Assembly: GCF_022581195.2 (NCBI RefSeq)
Contig: NC_061472.1
Coordinates: 1,240,001-1,304,000 of the forward strand
Reading direction: 5' to 3'
DNA length: 64,000 nucleotides
Source: Helicoverpa zea
Lineage: Eukaryota; Arthropoda; Insecta; Lepidoptera; Noctuidae
The notes below the pieces were generated by a model, which ran no database searches, was not told the DNA's origin, and was given only the letters and a program-made list of their open reading frames with translations. Both the position numbers and the translations under genes were made by a program. Numbering within the stretch: the first letter of the stretch is position 1; each line of letters begins with the position of its first letter. This document shows, in pieces, positions 25,701-37,700 of the stretch.

Positions 25701-28700
25701 GCCGCCGCGTCAGCCAAGTTAATAGCCGAGCGGTTCGTATGGCCAGGCGTCAGAAAGGACTGCAGGAACTGGGCGCGTGCTTGCGTACCGTGTCAGAGGG
25801 CTAAAGTTAATCGCCACGTGACTTCCCCTCTCGGCACATATAACCTACCGCGCGCTCGGTTCAAGCAGATTCATATCGACCTGGTGGGTCCCCTCCCACT
25901 TTCTGAAGGTTATCGGTACTGTTTAACAGCCGTGGATAGATTTACACGGTGGCCCGAAGCAGTACCGATACAAGATATCACGGCAGAAACCGTAGCCAAG
26001 GCGTTGCTGTCCACTTGGATATCTCGATTTGGTTGCCCGACAGACATTGTAACCGACCGTGGTCGCCAATTCGAATCGGCCTTGTTCCAATGTCTGTTGA
26101 AGATAGCCGGTTTCGAGCATAAGCGGACAACAGCCTACCATCCGGCTTGCAACGGCTTGGTCGAACGCTTCCACCGTCAGCTAAAGGCCGCGATTGTCTG
26201 CCATGCTAACGATAGGTGGACGGAATCATTGCCATGGGTTTTATTAGGGGTAAGATCAGCCTTCAAGGAAGATCTCCAAGCCTCATCAGCGGAACTGGTG
26301 TACGGGGAGCCGCTAAGATTACCCGGCGAATTTTTTGAGTCTACTGTCAACGGTACAGCAGACACAGCCGAATTTACGGCAAGGCTCAGAAACTTCGCCG
26401 AGAAATTGCGACCTGCACCAGCTTCACGACACTGCAAGCCAAAAATATTCATATACAAGGAGTTAGAAACCTGCAATCACGTTTTCCTTCGTGAAGACGC
26501 ATTGCGTGGTGCTCTCCAGCCTGCCTATTCTGGGCCATACAAAGTCGTCGCTCGAGGAGACAAGATTTTTAAATTGTTAGTGAAAAATAAGGAAGTTACA
26601 GTGTCCATTGACCGACTGAAGCCCGCATTCATTTTATCCCACCAGGTGGAGAAACCCCCATTGGACGCACCGCCAAGTTATACAACACGTTCTGGGAGGC
26701 GAGTTAAATTTACCGACTATTATCGCCCTTGACGGTCTCTGGAGGGGGGTGGTGTAGCCTACTTCACACATATTTAATTTATTTACATAATATTTATATA
26801 CATCTTAAACCTAAAATTTCAAACTACACAATCAAAAACACACAATTTATATAATATATACATATATACAATTATCTATTTACATATAAACAACATCACT
26901 ACACTCACATGCATACTACCTTAACAGTTGGTCGGGTAAAGAAGATGGATCAAAATTGCCCCACGTCCTATAACAATGTGACGTATCTCAAAAAAAAGAT
27001 AAAAATGTTTAAAAAAATATAGCATACTCTCTAATTCTTTTTTTTTACACCCTCATACGAAAAAAATGCTTTAAAAATTGTTCAGGCGCTGTTATGAAAA
27101 CATCGTTAATAGGACTATTTATGGGCTATTTTATTAAATTATTTATTTGTTTGATAGGGTATACCTCACAGGTGGTCCCATAATCATCAGGTCAGGATCT
27201 GAGGATGGAAACCCTGAGAAATCCAGGGCAACTTTTTAAAGTTGCAGGCATGCGCGGGATAAAAACGTGACTATAAGGTGTATGTCTTATAACAATATGC
27301 AACAGTGAAGGTTTGGAGCTGACCTGATGATGGAGACGAACGAAGTTCGAGGGAACTCGACAACTGAATATGTAAACTACCTCGTGTTTGGGCTTATATT
27401 ATTTGTATTGAATAGAACTTTGCAACAGTGAAGGTTTACATCTGACTTGATGATGGAGACCAGAGAAAGTCGAGGGAACTCGACAACTGAATATGTGAAC
27501 TACCTCGTGTTTGGGCTTATATTATTCGTATTAATGAGAACTTTCCACTTATGCGGATAGTGACAACTGTGCTTGTCACTGAAAAGCCAAAAAAAAAACT
27601 TTTTACAATAAAATAAAACGGACTCCCAAAAACACTGAAAAGCAAAAAAAAATACTATTCTTTGGAGCATCGGCTTAGGTACATCCATTAGACACCGACT
27701 CTTGAGGTAGTTCACATATTCAGTTGCCGAGTTCCCTCGACTTTCTCTGGTCTCCATCATCGGATCAGCTCCAAACCTTCACTGTTGCAAAGGTTTATTC
27801 AATACAAATAATATAAGCCCAATCACGAGGTAGTTTACATATTCAGTTGTCGAGTTCCCTGGACCTTCTTTCGTCTCCATCATCAGGTCAGCTCCAAATC
27901 TTCACTGTTACATAGTGTTATAAGACATACACCTTATAGTCAAGTTTTTATCCTGCGTATGGCTGCCACTTTAAAAAGTTGCCCTGGATTTCTCAGGGTT
28001 TCCGTCATCAGATCCTGACCTGATGATTATGGGACCACCTGTGAGGTATACCCTATCAAACAAATAAATAATTTAATAAAATAGTCCATAAATAGTCCTA
28101 TTAACAATTTTTAAAGCATTTTTTTCGTATGAAGGTGTAAAAAAAAAGAATTAGAGAGTATGCTATATTTTTTTAAACATTTTTATCTTTTTTTTGAGAT
28201 ACGTCACATTGTTATAGGACGTGGGGCAATTTTGTATGGACTGTGATCCGTCTTCTTTATCGATAGTCGATGGTCGGCATTTTATCGACATAGCCCTCCG
28301 CACTAACACCTATGCAATCGCGGTGTGCAAGCGCACTCACACGTACGCCAGTCAGGACCACGCCTCGACGCGGAGCGCATGCTTGTCGCTTTAATATTTC
28401 TAACGCTTGCAATCACATGTATGCTTTCCCTATTGTGCCTTCTGTTTAAACTGTATGCAAATTATATGCTGTGAAATAGTGAGTGGATATTTATTCGAGC
28501 AACCAACCAACTCGTGCACACATCCAACAACTATACTCTCTTATGTACTGTCTTATGTACTCTCTTATGTACTCGCTTATGTAATCTCTTATGTACTGTC
28601 TTATATACTCTCTAATGTACTGTCTTATGAACTCTCTTATGTACTGTCTTATGTAATCTCTTATGTACTGTCTTATGTATGGATGGATGGAGAGGAAGAG

Positions 28701-31700
28701 GAAGACCTAAGAAAAGATGGATGGATTGCCTGATAGATGACATGAATAAGAAGGGAGTGATTGGCAATATGACGAGTGACGGGGAAAACGGAAGCGGGGC
28801 AGGCAGAAAAAGAAAAATCTTACCTGAGTTAGGTTCGGGCTCAGCATTAAAGTCACAGTCTAAATTAATGACAGCTGCCGTTCCCGAAGCAGACAGCACG
28901 CACACATCCTCACTGCAAATGAAATACAGTTTCAGGCAAGCAAATCGTAGTTAACGGTGTATATTGTTTTTGTAAATTAAGAATTATTTAATGCGCTGTA
29001 TCTTACTGAATTATGTTTTTTTTTTAAACGAAAAACTTGGTACAGTTTCCGTAAAACTCGATGTCATTCGGGTGTGCTTACACGGTGCAAAGTAGCTTGC
29101 GTATGTTGAGGCACATGCGCAGGTTACTTGCATTTTAAAAACGTGCGGGTCCAGCGACTCGCGCATGTACCAGAGCAAAATACCCACCCGCGTGCTCTGT
29201 TGCGTGCGCGAGGGCCACGTGACGCATGTTAACTTGCTCCAGCTACATGCACCATTTACACATCCATCCGCATCCTCCGAGCCTTTTTCCCAACCATGTT
29301 GGGGTCGGCTTCCAGTCTAACCGGATTCAGCTGAGTACCAATGCTTTACAAGAAGCGACTGCCTATCTGACCTCCTCAACCCAGTTACCCGGGCAACCCG
29401 ATACCCCTCGGCTAGACATGCACCATTTACACGGTGGAATTTAGGTTGAAGTTTTAGGTGCCGCCCTCGCTGTCGTCCAACAGCTGCACATGAGTACTCA
29501 CCAGATGGCGGTAGTCTCGGTGTATGCGATGACGGCGTTGCAGCGCAGCGCTCGCGCATGCGCACGCAGCTCGGTGCGCAGCTCGGCCCACCACGCCGCG
29601 CGAGCGCTGCCCTCGCCGCCGTCCGCCAGCTTCACGGAGCGGGCGCAGACTGTGCCGCCTGAGGGACACCGGTCAAATTAGGTGGGTCAAGAATAGTGCC
29701 GTAAAGACCCCGTAAACAGGTGTGAACATTCACCGTCCATAGTCACATGTGGACAGTTTTCACGGGGTTCAGGCACAATCACGCCACGATCAGTGTCGGT
29801 TTACCGTGAAGTCGCGCGTGAATTCACGGCACTAATGTGGACCCGCCATAAAATATAATATGATAACGAAAATACAACACGTTTCAATTTAATGTTATGT
29901 CGCTTTTGAACTGTGTTGAAACTTTTGACTTGTACATTCTAGACATTCTAGTATTGATTGTAACCGAGACTTTAATACTCGCATAAAAAAAAAACAAACT
30001 TTAAATACAAAAAAAAATATGTATGTTATGATATCACCGAATATTTACCTAAAACAGAATATTTAGTTTTTGTCCCACCCATAAATGTAAAGCGTGAAAA
30101 TTAAATTAGACTTGTTATCGAATGGCTCTGTACTGTCAAAGGCCTAACTCTTTGACTGACCATCTATTTTAACTAATAGGCTACGATATACGTACCAAGA
30201 TGCACAATAAACCCGGGCGGGTACTCCGTCATGGTCAGGAATGGATACTCCAGCATGTCAAGGTTGTTGCTGTTCATGGACGGCCGCAAGATGGCGCCGC
30301 CGCCGCTGCCGACGTTCCCGGCTGACGTGTTCAGTGATCCGCCTAGAATTTGCTGTGATTAGACCTAATTCACTTTGGAACAAGACGCCAAATGAAGATA
30401 GCCATAAAAGGAGATTATCACAATAAAAAGACAACGTGGACAAAATAGTGTCATTTTATTTGGATTTTTATTTAAAAGGAATAACAAACAGTAGTATATT
30501 ACACAGTAGGCACACAATATCATGGTTCATGGTCATGGTTGTGCCTAATAAGGCCAGTATCATGTTTGACTGCTCACTGATTTTCAACTGTTTACTAGAT
30601 ATTGGTCAGTCTTTACCTGTAGACCTACTTCCTAACTTAAATCCTTAACAAAAGGACGCACGGACTTTAGGAGTAAACCTCTTTTATTAAAGAGATCAAA
30701 GGAATCTATAAAATCTAAAATCAAATAGAAAATCCGCACAGAACTTCACTAACCTTTAGGAGTAACACTGAGATCAGAATCTGAAGACCTCCTATGTATC
30801 CCCATCGGCGTCGACGTGGCATTCAACGACGAATTCTGAGCATGCGCGGTCTGCACTGGATCCCTTCCTCCGTACGACTCGTGGCGAGCATGTCTCGGCG
30901 ATCCCCTATCCCTGTCGCGGTTATCATCCCTCCTATCCCTCTCGGTCCTGTTGGCATCGCACACAGCATGCGAGTTATCACACACACTATTGTTAGTCTC
31001 ATCTACGTCTGCCGTCTCAGGTAACGAAGGTATGGTCTCTAACGCGCCAAGAATGGGGTGTGAAGGCTTAGTGACGTCACAACATGGTGAATTAGCTGGT
31101 TTGGACATTTTAGGCGTTTCGTCTGTTATTGAGTGAACACTATCCTGGCGGGTTAATGTTTTGGACTTTTTCTTCGGTTCTGGTACTGATTTGCTTTTGT
31201 CGATTGACTTTGTAGGTGTATTAGCATCTCCTGTCGTTTCTGCGTTAGTCATTAACTGTATGTTAATCACTTCAGGTTCCACTTTTGGAATAACTAAGTT
31301 AGGTGGTTTATTATGTTTAGCTTTTCCACCTGACGTGTTATCAGTAGTTTCAGCAACAATTGCTGGTTCAGCAGGTATCAGAGTCTGTACTTTATCTAAA
31401 AGAACAGTCTCGAAAGCCGTATGAACCAGCCCAGTAGGCTTAAGATTTTCACGTGAATGTGATTTATCAAATATTTCCTTCAGCTTTTCAACTGCAATTT
31501 CTTTTTCTTCTTCTAAAGTATGCACTTTATCTAGCAATATGTTCTTTACTACATTTTTAACTAAGCCAGGAGATTTTAAATCATCATTCAAATGTTCGGC
31601 TTCTTCCAATTCATCATCAGTAAATGTTTTTGGTTCTACAAACGTCATGCCAGGTTGACCGACTAAAGATTGGACTTTATCCATCAATATAGTTTCAATA

Positions 31701-34700
31701 GCTTTATGAGTGAGACCATGAATCTCTTCTTTTTTAGAGTGATCTTCCTCAGTCGGTACTACAGGCACTGGAGTTCCCAATGCAGTAGCTTGGACTCTAT
31801 CCAAAAGCATAGTTTCTACAGCGCTATGTATTAACCCACTTGGTCTCAAATCATCTTTACTAGATTTTTTGTGATCACTTTCACCACTATGTTTAGATTG
31901 TGTACCATGTTGTCCTATTAATGAATGAACTTGATCCATTAATATAGTTTCCATAGCTGAATGTGTCATGCCACTACTTTCATCTTTCTTGTGAATTTCT
32001 TTGGTAGATTTTTTATTATGATCACTTTCTTCACTTGTATGCGTAGGTTGCGTGCCATGTTGTCCTATCAACGAATGGACTTGATCCATTAATATTGTTT
32101 CCATAGCTGAGTGTGTCATACCACTGCTCTCATCTTTTTTGTGACTTTCTTTGTTAGATTTCTTATTATGATCATTTTCATCACTTGTGTGTGTAGGCTG
32201 AGTACCATGCTGTCCAAGCAAAGAATGTACTTGGTCCATCAGAATAGTTTCCATAGCTGTATGGGTCATACCAGTTGAACTGTCATTCTTACGCAAGTCA
32301 TGTGGTTTCTCTTCAGTATGTATCACAGGATCTGGTACATTTGCACCCAAAACCGAAGCTCTATCCAACAGCATAGTTTCCATAGCAGTTTGGAGCAAAC
32401 CATGTGGTTTCTCATCTTTCTTTTTATGCTCGTCATGCCTATCATAGTCGTCAAACACAGAAGTGACCGGTTCAGGAGTTTCAGGTCCAAGAACCGATTG
32501 GACTTTCTCCATTAACATAGTTTCCATAGCAGTATGAACAAGACCACTTGACATGGAATCCCTCTTTTTATTCTTACCACCAAAGAACTTTTCGGTTGGC
32601 GAAGTAGGATCAGGTGACTTCGGCCCTAACTTAGACTGAATATATGTAATAGGATTTTTTACTTTGCCTTTTGATCCGTCATAACTTTCTGGTCGATTAT
32701 TGCCTTCAAAGAATTGTTCAGGATGCGGCGTTTCAGGAGTAGTAGCCATAAGCACGGATTGTACTTGATCCATGAGCATAGTTTCCATTGCAGTTTGCAT
32801 CAAGCTTGGGGGTTTTGTTTTATGTTCATGAGCTTTATCAGCTTTTCTTATACCACTTACAACCACCGGTTTATTACTTACTGGCGGTGATTGACTTTTC
32901 GCTCTATTTACAGGCGTAATACTTAAACTACTTGCTGTCGATTCATTGTAAGTTGTTCTATTCTTCTCCATGTTTCCCAATTTTTCGTTCACATCATCGA
33001 AAAACTGTTTGTTTTTAACTGAATCAGGTTCTGGTGATGTAGGCATAAGTAAAGATTGAACTTTATCCAGGAGGATAGTCTCCATAGCAGTATGGACTAG
33101 GCCAGTTGGCTTGAGCGATTGTCTCTTTTCGTGATGATGTTGTTCGTCTTTGTAGAACGGAATCGATATACCGCTTAAAGAAGTTCTAGAAACCGGCTCC
33201 GATCCGATATACATGGAGACTTTCACGCGGTCAAACTCATCGCTTTTGTGAAAGAATTTATTGGTATCAATACTTTCTTTGTCAAGACTCATCAGATCGC
33301 TGTACGACAAAAATGGAGAACCAAGTACAGTTTCACTAGGAGCTTTCGAACGCACATCGGAAGACGACCCAGGTTGACTCAAAGGCGTTTTAGTTTCTTT
33401 CTTTTTGGGGTGCAAAGAGTAGTGGGAAATACTTTTAATCATATTACTTTTAGACAGTTTAGATAACTGGCGTCTGATTCGTCTAGAAGAGCGATGGACG
33501 AAACTACCTTTATCTACAGGCGAAGAAGGCTCACTAATGCTTTTAGCAGGTTTTTTGTGCAAAAAGGGATTGTGGAATTTTATATGGTGGCTACTAGGCT
33601 TTGTTACACACGTGTCGTCTTTGACCGATGACGTCGAAGCTTCATTTGACCTGACTGGCTTCTCTACTACTATTTTATGTTCAACTCCTTGTGGCACAGA
33701 TTCCAGTGATTTACATTTATCAATAAGTACTTGATTATCGAACACTTGTTGTTCTACTTCAGCTTTTTTATCGATCTCCTTTTGAGTTTCTATTTGCAAG
33801 ATTTCTTTTATATCGGGACTGCTTCTTTCAAGGATGTTTAGTTTTTTGTCCAAACTTGCCATTAACTTGGGGTCAATGTTGTGGCTTAGAACTGATTGTA
33901 CTACTGAGCTGGTAGTTTCAATGGACCGTTCAGTATCTGTTTTAGGATCAGAGCTTTCGTCATCTTCTTCATCACTACTGGACTCAATTTCAGAGCTTTC
34001 AGCAGAAAGAGCGGATGACACTGATCCAAAATAGCCAGGTTCCCCAGGTAAAGTGAGAAGATTTTCACTTCTGTCTGGCATTGGCGTTGCAGGACAAGAC
34101 TCAGAAATTTTCCTTTCTCTCGGCGGAATAGCTTCTTCAGCATTTATATTGCTCAATGAAGTGAAACGTATCTCTGGCATTTTGATGCCTTCTTCATTTA
34201 TAGATTCAATTTTAGCTTTTTCATCATCGGAGATGTTGATAGCTGGCTCTGACTCACTTGTTCGTCTCATAGTAGAGCCGGGAGAGGCTTCAGAGTCTTG
34301 AGTCTCAGCTATACAAGCCAGACTTGTTTGAACATGTATAATAGACCTGGCTAGAATAGATGCCATGCCCTCACCTTCGTCTTCTTTATTAACAAAAGGC
34401 TTGCGGAATTTAGGTTTCCTCAAACTCTTGAACTTTCTCAATTCGTTTTTAATTTCTGCTAAAGAGATTCGCGAAGTTTCGGATGTATTCGACTTAATAG
34501 ATATCGAATCGTCTTGTTTATCGATCGATGATCGTTTACTACTTGGGCGCCTATTAAACCTTCTTGTAAAGAAGTTCGTTTTCATTTTCTTTAATTTTTC
34601 TATTGGTCCGGAAGAGTCTGAATCATCACTATCTTTGTTCAGCAGTTTGTTGAGATCTGTTTGATCTTCAGATAGATGTCTCAGACTAATCCTATGTGGG

Positions 34701-37700
34701 TATTCATCTCGATATATGGATACACTTCCAGCATAGCTAGTGAGACTTGATTGCCTCGTCATATCCATACTTTTCTCATCTTCATCAATTGCGTCTGTCA
34801 CGTCTAGCAATGCTGATGCGTTAGGATTTAAAATCATGAGAAGCTTTTGTAACTCTTCTTGGTGATTTTGATAATAAGTTGACATTTCTGTTATGCTTTC
34901 GTTATCCGTCGCCAAAATGTCCAAATACTTTTTTAATTGTCTGATTTAGGTTAGCGGACACAACAAACCATGCAAAAATATACTATAAGTAATTTGTTTA
35001 AAAAAAAAACTCACTCGGCTTTAACTAAGTTAAAGTTTTGTCAACATCTATTACGAACATTTAAAGCGTTCAGAGCATAAAATATTCTAGATAGACTTGA
35101 TAAATACATCAGATTAAGAACTGGGTCGATCGATACTTCATTAAAATGTAGCTTAATATAGCTAGGAATCTAACTCTTGCTTCTTAATTTTTCAGTAAAG
35201 GGTTGATAGTATTTCTTTTATTTTGGACTTTATAGCTGAACTCATAGAGTTGAATATTGCTTTTACTCACTGTTGCGTGCAAGGCGGCATGTTTAACGGT
35301 TGGCTCGGCATCGGCAAAGGAGATATGCTCACGGCAGTGCCTGCAATCGATACAAGAAATGATGAAAATAACCTTTAAATGGCAAAGGGTTTTACATTAT
35401 TCAGAAAACGGCATCAAAACTTCTTGAATATTTTAGCATCAATATTTATTCTAAGATAATTTAAGCTGAGTACGGCATTCATGACTTCAAAACATGCGAA
35501 ACTATCTATATTGTTAATTAACTATTTCCTATAGTTTTCGATATTTCCTGAGGCAACTATTGGACTCATATAAGAACCATGTTGTTCTCTAATTCTCATG
35601 TTCTGAATTAGCAATTATTCCCACATAAGGTGGAAATAATCTGTCTACTAGTGAACATAAATTATATATAGTAATAATTACACATACCAATAGCTCTAGC
35701 CACGACGCCCGCCTCCCCTTCTAAATCGAAGTCCTGCTGGTAGCCGACGACTGCGTTCGCGCCGAGTTCAGCTGCTTTCAAACCTACTAGGCGTTGTACC
35801 TGGGACACGAGATATTTATTGCGTTTGCACTATTTCTTTGTTAATATTTGTACGTCTTCTATAAAACATAGCACACTTAGTATTTTAAATTAATAAGATC
35901 CTTATGGAATACACCTATGTTTAAAAAATAAATATTCTGATTCTGCACATATTTAGAGAAGTTATAAAAAACAAGCGTCCATTAAAAAAAAAATACTTTT
36001 AATTTTTTTTTGGCTGGTGAGGATTGCAATTAGAAATGATGAGGAAAAAAAAGAGAGCTCGTGGAATTTTGTAAAGATACTATAGGAGAAAAATAACATA
36101 ATTTGATACTTTTCAAACGTACCTGATTGCTCAACTTAATGAAGGCCACCTGCCTCGCTTCATTAGAGGCTCTAGGCGTCCTAATCTTATCGATCCACTG
36201 GTATTCAGGGTCATCATTCACCACCAGCTCTTCAACAAACCCATGGATGGCAGTCGCTCTGTATCCTGGAGGTATCATAGGACCTGGGAATGTAAGATCA
36301 TTGCATGGTACAGAGGTGTATTCAAATTGATTATCATTTGGAACAACGCCAGATCTATGTTATGCTTTGGGGTCAATTGCCAAAGCTGAAGCATTTAAAT
36401 TGGTCTGTATATCATCTTTTATCTGATTATTATCTCTAAGTGAAATATGGTTGGCTATAATTTAGACCGAAAGTTTTGCCACGTTTAACGCTACAGAGAA
36501 TGGCCGAAGCCTTGCTAGATATTCCAAAGATACTGAAGATTATATGAGGAAACTTACAGTGAAAAAACTGCACTCCACAGCTGGAAGTCTTGTATTTATT
36601 GAAGTCTGAAAACAGCTCCACTTTGACAATCACGTTCAGTTCGCCGCGGATGCCATGCATTGTGTCGAACACTGGGATCCAGCCTGACATTACCGCACCT
36701 GGAAAAAAACATTCACTTAAGAAAAAAGGAAAAACAAAAAAAAACCCAGCTGATGAACAATGATGATAATGATGAACAATGGCTGATAAAAAGGTGAAGG
36801 AAAACATCTTGAGGAAACCTGGACTATTAAATCTGAAATCACCAACCCGCATTGAGCAAGCGTGGTGATTAATGCTCAATCCTTCTACGTGTGAGAGGAG
36901 GCCTGTGCCCAGCAGTGGGACGATAAAAAGGCTGTAACTGTAACTGTAATCCCAGCAGCGCTGTCACAGTTAAAACAACCATAAGTAAGTATGTGGTGGC
37001 AGAAATCTAGGATCTTTTCCCTCGTTAGGCCTCAATGTTTTTACCTTAAAACCATGAAAGTTTAGTCAAGAGTAAGAGGATATTTTATAAAATTGCAGTA
37101 ACTATAAAATTAAAGCAACGTGCAAATTGGGGATGTTTCTTCGTATGGCTTTGTATGGCTTTTTTCCGCGTGGAATACCTTTATATGGCCTTGACTAATG
37201 CTCTAGAATGTATTTTTGGGTCTTCAATTACTATTAGCCCTAAAGGCATACGATAAAGTATTTTTACATAACGCCGTGGTGGCCTAGTGGGTAAAAGCAT
37301 CAATCTCTTATGTATGAGGGTGTAGGTTCGATTCCAGGTAAGGCAAGTATCAATGCAATTTTTTTAAGTTTCTATGTACTTTCTAAGTATATCGTAGACA
37401 CCAATGGCTAATAAAAAGGTGAAGGAAAACATCTTGAGGAAACCTGGACTATGAATTCTAAAATCACCGACCCGCATTGAGCAAGCGTGGTGATTAACAC
37501 TCAATCCTTCTCCGTGTGAGAGGAGGCCTTTGCCCAGCAATGAGACAAGGAAAAGGCTGTAGCATCTTTCTACATACCACCATGAGGAGCAGCAGTACTC
37601 TTAGCATTGTTGGCTTCCCTCGCCAGTAGAGGCGCGAGGCTGATCACCACCTTGCCTATGGCATCGTTGGCGGAGTACGTGTCGTGGTCCATGAGTCGGA

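Larger units (their letters stand above)
22538..28536 (+). mobile_element. Ty3/gypsy LTR retrotransposon inserted in the satellite
   Basis: The 5' LTR (22538-22816) and 3' LTR (28258-28536) differ at one visible position (ACCAATCAACT versus ACCAACCAACT). Gag and Pol are open, and there is no env. Satellite DNA abuts both outer ends, and removing the element restores a regular satellite unit. A primer binding site starts at 22817. The inner sequence after pol (26733-28257) is unusual: a purine tract followed by TGTAGCC at 26753, about 180 bp of AT-rich DNA, then a 1.3-kb inverted-repeat element directly before the 3' LTR copy. The near-identical LTRs suggest recent insertion. Whether the element is still mobile cannot be told from sequence. 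Confidence 0.92.
19289..28823 (-). other. C2CD5: C2CD5 intron 10, 9.5 kb, expanded by repeats
   Basis: The intron opens with CTCAG/GTAAGA after exon 10 and closes with TTACTTGGTTACAG before exon 11. Almost all of it is repeat: the 12-bp satellite, the gypsy retrotransposon, the inverted-repeat element and a LINE scrap next to exon 10. It is by far the largest intron of the gene. An alternative acceptor CCTCAG nine bases inside exon 11 would also keep the frame. Confidence 0.85.

Noticed and set aside
24965..26476. Minus-strand ORFs inside pol
   Set aside because: Shadows of the intact gypsy pol frame.
31161..34664. Several plus-strand ORFs inside the giant C2CD5 exon
   Set aside because: They are antisense readings of a biased Ser/Glu/Lys-rich coding exon and have no motifs or splice context of their own.
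37271..37345. Possible tRNA gene (A and B boxes)
   Set aside because: The boxes belong to a SINE head; the sequence continues into a SINE body and does not close into a cloverleaf acceptor stem.
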